The notes below the pieces were generated by a model that saw only the letters and a program-made list of their open reading frames with translations, searched no databases and was not told the DNA's origin. Positions 1 through 12,600 of a DNA stretch of 64,000 nucleotides are shown piece by piece. The number at the start of each line of letters is the position of its first letter. Position 1 is the stretch's first letter. This DNA is from Planococcus citri (lineage: Eukaryota > Arthropoda > Insecta > Hemiptera > Pseudococcidae), in NCBI RefSeq assembly GCF_950023065.1, contig NC_088681.1, positions 31,902,836 to 31,966,835 on the forward strand, in the 5' to 3' direction. Both the position numbers and the translations under genes were made by a program.

Positions 1-99
1 TGAATCAATTTCAAAAAAAAAAAAAAAAAAAAAAAGGAAAAGAAAAGCTAAGAAATGAACTGTACTTAAAGTTGAAAGGATTTTCAGAGATTTTTGAAG

Positions 100-470
100 C
101 CGGTAAATTCATTTTATGCGATGATGTCTTATGCAAAATATTTGAGAAGAAAAATTTTCAAAACACGAATTTACCCAAAAATAAGTGATTTGTAAATTTT
201 CATCCGCTCTGCACAACCATAAAAGTAGTTTTGGATTTTGATGACAACGGTCTAAGTCGACGCAGAATCTCAAATGGAAATGAACCAATTTTCGCGAAAC
301 AGATTGGGTAAGGGTTAGAGCGAAAAACACGATTTTTTTCGAAAATGTCCCCCTCTGAAAACCCATATCTCGCCTCCAAGGCCACCTCCAGATCTAAAAT
401 TCTTTCTGAGTGACTTTCGACTCAAACGAAGGTCTCCACTGAATTGGGTGCACCTATTTTATAACTTTAA
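100..470 (+). repeat. Dispersed repeat fragment, paralogue of 44630-44995
   Basis: This stretch aligns by eye with 44630-44995 over about 360 bases in the same order and orientation. Shared words include ATTTACCCAAAAATAAG (ATTTATCCAAAAATAAG in the other copy), GACGCAGAATCTCAAATG, and a block on GCCACCTCCAGATCTAAAA followed by TGAGTGACTTTCGACTCAAA. I estimate about two-thirds identity, so it is old. No coding potential is visible. A run of 23 A at 13-35 lies just upstream and could be the tail of another repeat. Confidence 0.7.
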
Positions 471-580
471 TTGTGCCTCATATACGAAAACTTGATATGA
501 AGAGGAAAATACTTGAAGTTACAAATTAATGACTCTGATTTTTTTTTTATTTTGATGACCTTGAAATTATTTTTTCCTAT

Positions 581-800
581 CTAGGGGTGAAAAGTACTAC
601 TTTTCCAACCTCGCGAGAATCGCTCGGATGTAAAAATAAGTACTTTCCACCCTCATTCAGGAAAAATTACTTCACTAAACTCGGAGAAAAAGTGATTTTG
701 AACTCGTGTGAGTTGTTCCCCTCACTTCGTTCGGGTCACAAACCTCACCCTCGTCAAAAATCACTTTTTCGGCCCTCGTTGTGTAATATACTATTTCGAG
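581..800. repeat. Imperfect inverted repeat, MITE-like
   Basis: AAAAAGTGATTTT at about 686-698 is mirrored by AAAAATCACTTTTT at about 756-769, with flanking CTCGG and CCTCG words also mirrored around a GTTCCCCTCACTTCG loop. The left part (GGGTGAAAAGTACTACTTTTCC) is itself partly self-complementary. No target-site duplication was found and the outer limits are uncertain. The open frames here follow the repeat and are not read as genes. Confidence 0.4.
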
Positions 801-1152
801 AGTTTGAATTACAGTGCAGTTGAGGGGATTCAGAGGGGAGGGGATCTAAATTTAAGGAAATGTTCTCAAAAATTCTTATACATGGGCTTACAAGTTTCAG
901 TGAGATCCATTTACATATAACAGTAGGTTTGAGCTGGAGTGTGATTCTCCTGTTTTGCCGGCCAATTAAGTTTAGGAAAATGTGTAGGTACCTATTTTCG
1001 TATATTTTTTCATCTCGCATTAAAAAGATTGTTACAATTACAACGATCTAAGGAAGCAATGCAGTGAAGCTCATGAATCAACTCAAAAAATGTACTAATA
1101 ACTATCTGCCTATTTCAAGCATCTAAATTTATGAATACACGTACCTAGTACC

Positions 1153-1476
1153 TTGTGGTGCCCGGGTCTTTTATGGTAATTGTGGTGCCCGCGTACATAG
1201 AGGATCACATATATATGTATGATAAAGGTGTTTTGGAGCAGTTTATTTTTTTGGGGTTTTTTAGTCGTAGTGGTGCCCGTTATATAAACTTGGTACTTGT
1301 GGTGCCTGCCTCAAAAATTTTTTTTCACCTTAGAGTGCATTTCATCAAATTCTACATCGTTTTATATAAAAAGACCTTGTGGTGCCCGATTTGGGCGCCA
1401 CAAGCCCAAAACCGGGCACCACAAGCCCAAAACCGGGCACCACAATGACTACGTATACTTAAAACGGGCACCACAA
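1153..1476. repeat. Cluster of nine 12-bp motifs in head-to-head array
   Basis: The motif TTGTGGTGCCCG occurs in forward sense at 1153, 1180, about 1268 and 1377, plus a one-base variant at 1297. It then occurs in reverse sense (CGGGCACCACAA) at 1413, 1434 and 1465, plus a variant at 1393. The reverse side includes two exact tandem copies of a 21-bp unit (1405-1445). All forward copies lie left of all reverse copies, as in subterminal repeats of a small DNA transposon. No target-site duplication is evident, so the boundaries are provisional. Confidence 0.6.
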
Positions 1477-1479
1477 TGA

Positions 1480-2597
1480 CTAAGTTTAAATCTATATATA
1501 TACGAGTTGGTACCTACTTTAGAAATGACACATTAACAATTTTTTAATTAGAAAAAGGATTTCCTTAGTAAATCCTCTTATTTTCAAATTAAATCGCTAT
1601 TTTTTGCGCTAAAGGGATCTTGATGACGTAACAACTCGTGCCATCTTTGTCCTAGATAAAACTGTGCTAGGCTCTGTTAATCAAGCAGAAATAGCAAAAA
1701 ATTACATAGGTACTACAAACTACCTACATACAGCCTTAGTTGGAATAGGTGATGATGATAAAAACGGCGATTGTGATTGATGAATTTTGGTTGGGTATCG
1801 TAAAGTATATGAAACTTCGAAAATTATAATTATGTTTAATTTTTCTCACAATGAACTCTACACCTCGTTTCATACTCAAAGTCAAACACACGTAGAAAGA
1901 TATTAACAACTTATTTAAATAAAGAAGAGTAGATGCACATAATTTTATTCAAAATACGTATACCTATCGGTTGTTGAAACAATTTTTGAAAAACCAACGT
2001 TTTTGTTTTTGCGGTAGGTAACTGATTTTGACAACCACTCATCGTCGTAAAGGACGCAGATCCTTCTCTCATTTTAATGAATTCTTCAGACAATTCAGCG
2101 TTCTTCGTTTTAAATCTGCAAACCTAATCAGAGTAGATTTATATTTAAACACAAGAAAGAAGTTGAAAGAACGAATCTATTTAAATACCCCGAAGAAAAT
2201 CGTCTTAGATTAAGCTCATCTCGTATAATAATAATGAATGAATTAAAACCACTGTCGATAATTACGACTGGAATAGCTCTGCGCTTCGCCGCACCGACCT
2301 GTTGACGTTGCGCTAATTCATGAATTTTTCGTCTGTGTTTTCGTCTCTTCTTCGTCGTCGATGTGCTAGGTAAATCGATAACTTTATCAGCGAAGAAACA
2401 TAGGTAATCTGAAAATACGGTTTATTACGTGAACGAAATGGGTTAATTGATGTCGTTCTTTTTTGGAGAGGAGGGAGGAAGGGGTTGGTTGAAAACACTT
2501 TTTGTTTATTTTTTACATAGTGCCTTTACTAATCATTTTTCGTACTTTGGATTTGGGTACCTATTCAAAAAAAAAATCTCTACCTAAGAAAAATATC
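1480..2597. other. Low-repeat interval, nothing recognised
   Basis: AT-rich, largely unique sequence with CpG-containing patches around 2220-2400. Open frames here are short and of skewed composition. I see no gene, RNA or mobile element. Confidence 0.5.
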
Positions 2598-2797
2598 ATG
2601 CCAAGGTGAGCTTACAAAAAAGACGAGAAAAAATGCTGCATGAGGTAGGTATAGTCATGGTCGCCACCTGTTTTGCTTCTCGTCACGCGATCTTACCTTT
2701 CAAAGAATTGTATCCTAACTGGAATGCAGCAGAAATTCTGGACCACGTGAAGAAAAATTATAGAAAAATAAACCAGTACCTAACAGAATTTTAGAAA
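2598..2797 (+). other. Coding-like open segment of unknown identity
   Basis: A stop-free frame of about 65 codons runs to a TAG at 2792-2794. It does not have the Phe/Lys/Ile-dominated composition of the chance frames around it. It includes HEVGIVMVATCFASRH and an amphipathic-looking C-terminal part ending NYRKINQYLTEF. In frame, the first ATG is at codon 10. No splice signal or upstream exon was identified and I recognise no family. It could be a decayed exon, a transposon fragment, or chance. Confidence 0.2.
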
Positions 2798-3089
2798 CTG
2801 AATTTTATTTTTCGATTTTATGATGAATTTTTGAAAATTAATTTTGATCTTTTTCCCTTCAAAAAATTGATTAAATTGAGGTAGAGAGTAGAAAGCTGAA
2901 ATTTGGTTTTCCACCTCGATTTCAATATCTCGAATTGATTGATAGTGGATTTTTAGAATGGAATTACTCAAGATATCCGTCTCCGACTTAAACAGAACCG
3001 TAATCTCTAGAACGCCCCCCCCCCACCCCACACCTCAAATACCAAAATTATTGATGCTGCTCAAATTGATCTTTTGATGTTTGGCGATT

Positions 3090-3690
3090 TTTTTATGTCT
3101 AAAATTGACTTTTTTCAACCCGAATTTCGCCATTTTTAGCCATTCTAGAGCCCTCGGTGCGATTTTCAATTTTTTCAAATTTTTTGAATTCCTTTAGAAA
3201 GCGTGGAAATACTGGAAATCGATTTGAGTTGCTAAAAATCGAGTTGTAGTTTATTCTTGATCTGTTCAACGAGTTTATCCACATTTGATCCAATTTTTAG
3301 GTGGACTCCTCGGTCGTGTTTTTAACTATCATATTTTGAAATTCAAGAAATCAAAAATTTTCTGTTCGCAGGGAAATTTTTTAAATTTGCTCGAAGGGCT
3401 CTACTTATATTAGTGTAAAACTGACTTTCTGCATCTGAATTTCACAATTTCGAACCACTTTGGAGCTCTTAGTGCAATTTTTTGATAATTTCTTCAGAAT
3501 TAAAAAAAAAACTTTTGCAGAATTTTGGCTGCTGAAAATCGAATTATGGCTTATTTTCGATCTGTGTAACAACGAGCTTAACCATATTCGAGTCAATTTC
3601 CTGGTGGAAACCTCTGAAGTAGTTCTTCTGACAACTCAATTTCATCTTGCAAAAATTTTTCTTTTTCTTGCCCTCAAAGGGCATTAATTT
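3090..3690. repeat. Two diverged direct copies of a ~300-bp repeat unit
   Basis: Two adjacent segments share an ordered set of words about 300 bases apart: AGCCATTCTAGAGCCCTCGG versus ACCACTTTGGAGCTCTTAG, then a diagnostic TTATTCTTGATCTGTTCAACGAG (3250) versus TTATTTTCGATCTGTGTAACAACGAG (3550), then a GGTGGA..CCTC word. The same unit recurs at about 20230-20300, 24457-24560, 24800-24902 (inverted) and 48050-48180. It is an ancient dispersed repeat; the neighbouring copies suggest tandem duplication. G/C homopolymers flank it at 3016-3030. Confidence 0.6.
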
Positions 3691-3729
3691 GAACAGAATT
3701 TCATAAAAAATATTTTTCAGATTTAATCC

Positions 3730-5770
3730 CTTTTTATCTTGGTTGTAACCATTTGAAAATTATTTGCTAATGACCGAATTGTTGGTGTGTTTGACTCCCA
3801 CCCTTTTTCTCTCCCACTCGCTCAACATTAGAAGGAGATTGGAGCTTGGATTTGTGTTTTTTTGAATGGTCCTCTGAGTATGTACATTCATCTGTGTACT
3901 CGAAATTTTATGTTTGATATTTCCTTAGGCTATGTCAGAGTATTATATTATCACTTGAATTATTTTCGCAACCTAGTATGCATTTTGTAAAAATCTAGTT
4001 CACACACGATACGATTTTTTTATGGTCTAGAAAAGGTGTAATTCTACATAATGAACCTATCGAATGATAATCATCTTGTAAAGATTACATTCGTCTCAAG
4101 TCAAGTTCAATAATCTACATATCGAAATTACGATAGTCTTCATTAGATGAATATTATGTACGTAACGTATATTTGTACATACCTCTTATATGGGTAATGT
4201 ATATTGATATGGTAGGTATGCAATATTTCAAGATTCGAAATTCATTGCAAACGCTGCACAGCTTTTACGCCGCCTTACTTAATCCTCGATTCACGTTTTC
4301 TGCACGAATTAAAATCGTGATACTCTCATGTTAGCAATGCTAATGAAGTATATCTTCGGAAGTTGATTGTGAATAACGCGAGGTAATTACCCTTGTAACT
4401 CGGTATACCATATAGAAAATAGGTAGTCGAATTTCCCAAAAGAATGGAAAACAAGGATGCAGTGTACATATTATGTAAGTGTACCTAGACCTACTCGTAC
4501 ATAGTAGGCATGTAAAGTACACGGCTAGGTTATTGTGCGAACCTCCTAAAATACCATTAGGTTGATACCTAGAACTATACGTTCCATTTGCGGGTGCGAG
4601 GGTATATAATCTTTATGTGGTGTCGGTTGTGGAAACTCATCTCGGTAATGGCACAGAAACACGAATATATACTGGAAAAGGAAAAATTATAAACTTAACA
4701 GCGTGAGTGGTATTATGACCGGCCACGTTTCTCAATGAAAGCCACTCGTAGTATCGCGTGATAATAACATTTTACGTTCGCAATCGAACCGAACTCTTTC
4801 TCGTATATAAGTTTAAAGATTAATTCGATCGAGTAAACTTTTAACACTTGTACGAGACATTTTTTCCTTTTCTTTCTACAGCACGTCGTCGTCGTCGGTC
4901 GTCGTCGTCGCAATTATCCTACAAAATATTATTTTTTTTCTTCGTTCTCTTTCATCTCTCTCGGCGTTATTCCCCATACACACAGAATAACATACTTTCC
5001 TTCTTTACTCTATACATATTGAAAATTGCCGAATCACGACCTTATTCCGATTACTTCTCTGTATAGGTACAATATTCGGCGCGTAACCGAGTCTATTTCC
5101 TTCTCATTTACGGTTCCGGCGTTTATTTTTTCGCCATACAGTTTGCGATGAAATGCACTTTACATTATAGGAAAGAGAAAAAAACGAGCTTTTTCTCTCT
5201 CTCTCTCGCTTCTTTAAATTGTTAAACTCGTAAAAGCGTAGAAATGACGCAACAGTCGATACGAGAAATGTAAGTATTCGGTTATTGAGACATATACTAT
5301 TGAAAAACTAACGCCGTACTAGTCGAAATATAAACGCAAAATTGATGTTATTCGGCAAGAGCGGAAATATTTTTCCGGTCGAGTATTTCCACTTTTTGTA
5401 TGTCCTGCTGCGTTCGCATATGTTCATTTTACCCTTTTTGTATGTGCGGAAGAAAATTCTTTTATGCTGTACCGAATCAGTTGAATGCTAGTGTTTATGT
5501 GCTACTGTGTATTTTGTATCCTGCGGTGGCGAATATTGCGACTTGCGAGGCGAATGTTATGAAAAAAATGGGGCTGAAAATTTCAACGATTAAGACGAGC
5601 AAGGGGGAGGGGTTTTTTCTGCTGGGTTAGCTGCTTCCAAGTATTATGAAGAATTTAGAGGAAATGTAGGAGTGGAAAGGTCAGTGGACAGATCATTGAA
5701 CGAAGTGGTCAATGTGTGGGTTTATTTCGTTTTCGTTTTCGAATGAAGTAATCTTAATTTTTATGAATGA
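3730..5770. other. Low-repeat island with GTC microsatellite
   Basis: Mostly unique sequence with frequent CpG. An imperfect (GTC)n tract lies at about 4884-4912 and a TC-rich run at about 5193-5210. The frame at 5400-5630 is open but unrecognised and low-complexity. No exon or RNA gene could be supported; non-coding regulatory DNA is possible. Confidence 0.45.
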
Positions 5771-8340
5771 TGGAAGATGTAAAAAAATTGATTGGGTTTC
5801 CTATAATTTTTAATTTTCATTATACAGTATAGAGGTATGAGATTTTTAAAAAACACGCACAATTTGACGGATACAAATTGCTGCACCCCTTCTAAATCCA
5901 TTTCTGATGAACAGGTGAATTTTTGAATTTTTCACTTTTCAAATCGAAATTCAACTACAGAGCTTTGTGTTTTAACAGTGTTTTTCAAAATTTAGAAAAT
6001 CAGAAATTCCGCAGAAGTATCAATTTATTTGAAAAATTTAAAATTAGAAACGAAACAAGTTCCAGCTTTCAACCTTTATTTGATCAAATTTTGATTTTTT
6101 CTCCATGGGCAATATTGTCCTTTGAATTTTCAAAAAACCACCAAGAATTTGAAGAATGAAAGGAGATTCTCAAGTGAAATAGGTCATAGAAGAAATTCTC
6201 AAGTCTCCAAATTTGAGAAGTTGTGATTGATTATATGTATGTAAATTATTATTAGGTACCTCAAGATGAATGTTCATTCGATGGTTTGCGTCCTCACCCC
6301 CACTTCTTTGACCAAAACAGCTGAAGAACATTTTTTTTTGCAGAAAAATTTAGTTATGAGTATTGGAGGTAAAATTCTGTCACCTCGTGGAATGTGTAAA
6401 TCAAGTATGGGTCTTTCAACATGATTTTTTTAAAACATTTTTCATCATATTGGTGAGGGAAAATTGACAAAAGAAAACTTTGAATCGTCGTAACTCTGGA
6501 CTGGAGTGAGCTACACAAAAAAATTTTCAACCAAAATGTGTATGTATTTTGATGAGTGGATACTTTTTCTCGACATACCTACGAGTTGAATGAAAAACTG
6601 TCTGGAAGGTGCTAATTTTTTCAAAAAAAATGATAATACTAATAAAGAACAAAATAATGTAGATACTTTTGAAAGAATTCTTTATCGCATTGTTGTTTGG
6701 GGTGGAGGGAGAGGGGGTTAGCGAAAGAAGACTGAACCACGACGTGGGATACAATTTTTTTTGCCATGATGTGTATTTTGGTGAGAACTTTATCTCAAAA
6801 TACAAGTTGAATGAAATGAAAAATTGCCTTCGTAGTAAAATTTTGGGACTATTACCTTACCTCTAATCTCTCCAAAAGAAGGCTAAATCCCATTTTTTTC
6901 TTTTTGTTATCAATTTCTATCTTTCGCAGTTTTTAATCAATTTTTTTCAAATGGGAGGGGGGGGGGTCGTTTGACAATATTTAAAACGACGGTCATTTAT
7001 AATGCTTTTTGTACAGTTTTTTCCTCACAAAAATTTCAAAGAAACGTTGACTAGAATAATTGTTTTATATGTAGGTGCTGAAATTCTAACTCATAACTGA
7101 AGTAAACGTTTATATTTATAAGAAAATTCAAATGAAGTAAGGGAGGGGGTTAATAAGGACAATTTCAAACCTCACAAAATCATTGAACTCATGATTTTTT
7201 GTCATCACTTTTTATTTACGTGTGGTATAGACTAAGTAATTAAGATCCTTGAAAAGTTGGGTGCTCATTTTTCATAAAATGAACATTTTTGAAATGGTAT
7301 TTTTTTTTAGAAATTTTTAAAAAGAGCATGGTGACGGTTGAAAATTGTATCAAGCTCATGAGCTGTCAAACAAGTTGAAAAGTTTGATATCAAAATACGT
7401 AGTTTTCATTTTTTTTTTTTTAATATTTAGTAGAAAGTTCTACATTTTTATCATGAAAAATAGTCAAAAATGATTTCAAAGTTTTTCGAGTTCTTTAAAT
7501 TGCCATAATGACCAAAATTTGCATTTCAAAATAGTCTTCCAGTTTCAGAAATGATATGTACCTTTCGATGCTTTGGCGTAATTAATCGTCCCTAAATAAG
7601 GTATTTGAGAAAAAAATATTTTCAAAACTTATTAAACTATTTCTAAATGACTTTCAGCTCAAAATGAAAGTCTCCATCAAATTTGGTCAAAATCCTTTGG
7701 CTACTCCCCCCTCCCCGCTTAGTACTTACCGAATCGGAAAAATAATCCAGACGACGAAACTACGATAAAATAATCGATGAGTACAACAATTTAAATAAAT
7801 CAATAGTAAGTTCAATTCTGCCTGTCAAGTGTCAAGTGCAAAAATTTTACTCTCTACTCCTATCCTACACGTAAAAAATAAAAATTGTCAATTCCAAACT
7901 TGAAACTTTCAGAAAATCGATTCGGTCTGATTCGATGAATTTTCACCGCAGTTAAAATTAATTTAATTTAGTTTTGTACAAGGTGAATAAAAAAAATCAC
8001 CGTACGCGTATAACTCGATTTCTTTGAACATTTCGAGAGTTAATTGTCAAAAGGAAGTTTGTTCGAGTTGTTCTTTTGGTTAGTTTATACATTTAAAATA
8101 GTATGTATACCTAGACCTACATATAAACAGGAGGTGAAAGCGAAACTATAGCACGTCGCTGTAATCAAAAAGAAATTTCGAACAGTGCGAGGGAATTTCA
8201 AGTTACTACTACGAGTACATAGTTGAACAAAGTTCGAGAGGTAGGTCGCGGATAAAAAATATGTACGATAAGTTGCATAAAAGAAACGCCGTTTAAATTC
8301 GTCGCGAGTTTTATTTTTCTGCTTTATTCTCAGTATAGGT
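5771..8340. repeat. Degraded dispersed-repeat block
   Basis: AT-rich sequence full of AAATTTTTGAAAATT-type words. One segment at about 7635-7720 (TTTCTAAATGACTTTCAGCTC then AAATGAAAGTCTCC) matches the family seen at 385-460, 31990-32100 and 44895-44990. A G-run lies at about 6956-6966. From about 7950 to 8340 the texture becomes unique again. No gene seen. Confidence 0.45.
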
Positions 8341-8350
8341 AGTAGGTACA

Positions 8351-8364
8351 TACAGGGTGTCCCA
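8351..8364 (+). repeat. Solo TACAGGGTGTCCC terminal motif
   Basis: TACAGGGTGTCCCA matches the terminus of the element at 44008 (TACAGGGTGTTTCG). The inverse, ACACCCTGTA, occurs at 28491 and 45971. No partner end in the expected orientation was found within a few kilobases, so this is at most one end of an eroded element. Confidence 0.35.
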
Positions 8365-9720
8365 TCGAACGTTTGACATGCTTCAAGTTGTAATTGATGT
8401 ATGATGTTGTTTTCCCAATAATGGCAAATTAGGTAAATTTTACATACGAATTGTGTGGGAATGCTACATGTAAGTATAGGTGGTGGTTAGAGGTATCTGT
8501 AAACACGCTACCGGATTTGTTCAAAAGACTAGTACTTAGGCTGTCATCAAATATCGGTGTATTGAGAAAGCACTTTAAAACGAGCGTGCGAAAGAAAAAG
8601 AAAAAAAAAAACGTCATTCTTTAACATACAGTCACGATATACTCGTACACAAGTTACAGAGCTATAGGTATTGGAAAATGGGGTGTAACTGAGTTTTCTA
8701 TAATCTGCTTCTGGTTGAAGGGAAAATCTGTAATCTATCAGTTTAACTGTAAATACGGGTCCGTTGCCTATTTATCAACGTCATAGCCTCATAGGCCGAT
8801 CTAATGTGTTGAATATACGCCGGCGACTTAGCAGATATACACAGTAATACCTAACTCGTACACCTTTAAAAATCTTAAATGCTTCGCAACCTTTTTCTTC
8901 GAGAGCTTGTCGAATTAAAAACCATATTAATTGAAATGTTCTGCGATGCGTTACGTATTACATTGTATCCCTTAGTAAAAACACAAGCTTAATTATTTAA
9001 CCGCTTTTACGACATTTTTTTTTATCCTTTATTTTTTTTCCTTCTTCGAGTTGGAAAAATTGCCGAGAGGCCAAACGTGCAGATGTAGATACTTTTATAG
9101 GGTTTACTAACTGAGTTAAAATACGTCGCTCTCTAATCGATGTCCTAAAGTTGAACCAATTGCAATGGTCAATTTATCAATCGGTCGTCACGTAATCGAG
9201 TAAGTTTATTTGTTTTGACGCGAAAACGAGGCAAAATACTGCAAATGCGCATTTCGACTTGTGAAATTTTTCTCGTCAATTGTATTTATTTAAATGCCGA
9301 CCACGCAGCGCATATTTGACGTCGATAAGACGCCTCCGCAGAACTGATGGGTTATCTTTCTCGGCCTGCTGCGAATGCCGGCCTGCCTGACTGGCTGGCT
9401 GGCTGGGCTATTTTCCACATTCAATCACGATGCGTATAGATCATATTAAAGAATACTATGTTATTTTACCCGAACCTAAAACGGCGGCGGCGCCTTTAGT
9501 TAGGTGTAAATTTAACATCTCGCCTCGTTTCCCCAAAAACCAGCGACGACGTCAGAGTAGGCGTACGCTATAGTAGTATTTTTATTTTAATCAATTTAAT
9601 TCCGTTCTAATTTTATTACCGAGCAAAGGCCACGTTCGTTGACGTTTGCTTATCAAAGCGGTAGCGTTTAGGCATAAAAATTAACATCCGTCGGGTTCTA
9701 TTATTATTGGAAGTTTTACT
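8365..9720. other. Low-repeat CpG-richer island
   Basis: Unique-looking sequence whose CpG and GC content are above the surroundings at about 9300-9680. It includes a GCCTGCCTGACTGGCTGGC microsatellite near 9380-9408 and a GGCGGCGGCGCC word near 9483. There are no open frames of note. It could be regulatory DNA; conservation would have to be tested. Confidence 0.35.
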
Positions 9721-10700
9721 ATACTGAAATTGTTTTGAAACTGCGTTAAGGGATGCTGGGAGAGGAAGGAATCAATCAAAATATCGCACAACTTTGTTCA
9801 TTTTTTTAGACTCTGACGCCTCTTATACTCAGATAGAGTGGCATTGAAGGCACTTAGAAGAGGTTGTATTGAAAAAATGAGGTCTTGTTCGTATTCACTA
9901 TTCAGTACCTTCAAAGCCTCACTACTCGATAAGTCACCTAACGACTTCATTTAAAAACTTGGAAAAAATCTTGCTAAGTTTCTGAAGCACTTTAACTGAT
10001 GTTCATAGAGTACCTACCTCTCCTCCGAGAAGTGAATTTGGTTCAAATTTTCTCCAGATACCTACAAAAGATCTGATATACAGAAATAATGTCGCGGTTA
10101 TATTTCCATTTTTTCAAAACCGGGGGGGGGGGGTTCAAAAATTTTAAAAAATTGGTCTTGAGGCATGTTTCCACCCCTCATAGGATCAAATCGGTTCAAA
10201 TTCCGGATTTGACGTTGAAATAGGTACAATTTAGGAAAAAAAACGTTTGCCTGAAAAAAACTAATGTTGATAATTCTAGCATCCCATTCCCCAAATTTGG
10301 GGCCGTTAAAATCAAAATTGTACTTTCAATATATTTTTAGGAGCAAGTACCTGCTCTTGGAGAGTTCTTGATTCCGGGAATTTTCAATTTTGTACCTTTA
10401 TTTATGTAAGTTCTACCAAATGATTATAAAAATGAACAGTGAACACGTTTTATTTTCCACAACTTTTTTTTTCGATGAAAAAAAAATGGAAATGAAAACC
10501 TGAAAGAAACTAAAATTTATCGCACATAACGTAATAACTCCGATGATTTGATTTTTAATGTGATATAGAGCACCTAACTGAAAATTGAAGAATTCAAGGT
10601 GTTGGCGGTTTCTGCGCCAGGAGCCACGATTTTTTCGAAATAAAACTTTATACGTATGTATGTATGTGATTTTTGAAAACCATTAAACAAAATGCCTAGT
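9721..10700. repeat. Dispersed-repeat block with poly-G and CTCCTGGCGCAG word
   Basis: A 12-G run at 10122-10133 follows TTTTCAAAACC, matching the 14-G run after TTTTTTTGAACC at 44997. At 10598-10629 the reverse complement of GTGGCTCCTGGCGCAGAAAC is present; the same word occurs at 45852-45877 and 58379-58406. The two words lie in opposite relative orientation here compared with 44008-45980, so this block is rearranged or composite. Confidence 0.5.
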
Positions 10701-12600
10701 TAAACCAGCGAGAAGAATATTAGATACCTATTTGATTTCGTGAAAGATAGGTAGGTACATTAACTATACGAGGAGAATAATGGTCCAAGTCTATAAAGCT
10801 ATATGCAACGTTATATTTGACATAGTAAAGTAATTTCTAATGTATCGATAAAACTTTCGCAGGTCTACTTTATGAAGGCTAATTAAAATGTGTATCAATA
10901 TAAGCGTTAGCCATTCGGTGGCCATTATCGTAGAATGATAATACTATAAACGAGGATTTCATCGATACAGCAGAAACTTTCCATCGGTTGTTAAATTGGC
11001 TTTTATATTACAATGAAATTTCAGTTTGCGAATATTTGGAGGATGGATTTCTGTAGGTACAGTGTACAATGTATTCGTCTCGTCGATGGGACAAATTGGC
11101 CGTCGTTGGTCGTTCTCGACAGCGACGCTACACGTCATCAAATTAATAAAACTGGCGAGGAGCATACGAAGTGAGAAACTTTAGGAACACCTATGAAACT
11201 TTCTTTCATTCAACGGGTTACACACGCGACAAAGAGAGAAAACGAATAAAACGAGGGCTGCCTTTACTCCTTAGAGTACACGTCGAACAATTACATTTGT
11301 ACATTACTCGAAACATAGCTGCGAAAAAGAAACCTAGCCTTTAAGCTGGTGAAACAGCTTTTAAAAGAAAACGATCATTAAACGACACAAGCGATGTTAT
11401 TCTAAGCGGCTCCGCAGCTATATAGGAAATACGCAGCACACAGGCGAGCTAAGCTGGCAAAATATTAAAGTTCGGAAAACGGTACTTTTAAAGTATTTAG
11501 AAACGTTCTTGTCTATTCTTCATTCATCACGTTTCGTTTCCTCTCGTTTATTCATCTCGACTTGCGATACTTTTATTTTCACATTTCGTACACATTTGAC
11601 CTATACACACGAGTATCTACTTGTGTAGCTTTACGGTGCCAAACAAACGTGCACCGGCATATAATACAGGAGTACGAGTGGAGTTTCCACCGGCAAGGGA
11701 GGAAAACGAAAAAAGAAACGTATTTTCTATGTGAGAAGAAAATTTCCTGTGTAAAAATTATTATAGGTAAATTGTTACAAAGCGAGACTTGTTCAAACGG
11801 AGCCAAAGAGCTATAGCATGGTCTTAATTTAGCTACGAACAACACTAGGTAAACCTAAACAAGATTCGCAAATTTACAACAGGAAAATTTTAAAAACTTG
11901 TTTCTCGATATTGCTTAGGTGTATACATAGAGCTTGAATATCTACCGAAACAAAATTGACCAAAAACTTTTACCGCTGATGTAAAATTTTAAATGCGGCT
12001 TTTGCCACAACAACTTTCCCTACGTTTATAAGCATTAAAGTGGATTTTTAGCTGACAGTTCTCTAAGTACGAGTTTATCTTCATGGACAACAATAATACA
12101 TTCGCAAAAACCGACGGTAAATTTAGCGTTAAGCAATTTAATCGCACTTGACAGTTTTGTAGGGAAAAAAAACGCGGAATAGCTTAAGCAATGGGATGGG
12201 TACCTAAATATCGTATCTACTTGCTATTGAAAAGTGTAGACTTGGCTCAGTTTTCTTGAGGTTTAATACTTACTTAATGCATCAATGGAATATGGGTAAG
12301 CAATGTCAAAGAAATCATTCTAGGTGACAATTTTGTAAAATTTTGATTCAAAGAAATGAACACATCAACACGTGAAATAAAATATTTTGATATTAAAAAT
12401 TCATTTTTAAACCAGAGACCTGATCTTTGAGGGCAAATTGGTGTAAGTAGCACACCCTTTTGAGACGATTCTCAAAATCTACTATTCAATGAATATTCTC
12501 AGAGATGAGTAGAATTACAGGAACGAATGTAATGTAGATTTGTCTATTAAAGATGAGGAGTAGTGCACGTCGGTAATTGAGATTAATTACTACTAGTTAT
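10701..12600. other. Low-repeat island, nothing recognised
   Basis: Largely unique sequence with CpG-containing stretches around 11060-11470. The overlapping frames at 11562-11845 on both strands are not supported by any recognisable motif. No RNA gene or transposon seen. Confidence 0.4.

Noticed and set aside
1155..1479. Overlapping plus-strand frames of 97 and 60 codons
   Set aside because: They run through the TTGTGGTGCCCG motif array; the repeated peptide PQAQNRA is the translated 21-bp repeat.
5400..5630. 76-codon frame starting MSCCVRICSF
   Set aside because: Several Cys and hydrophobic residues suggested a small secreted protein. There is no clean signal peptide, cleavage site or splice context, and no family was recognised.
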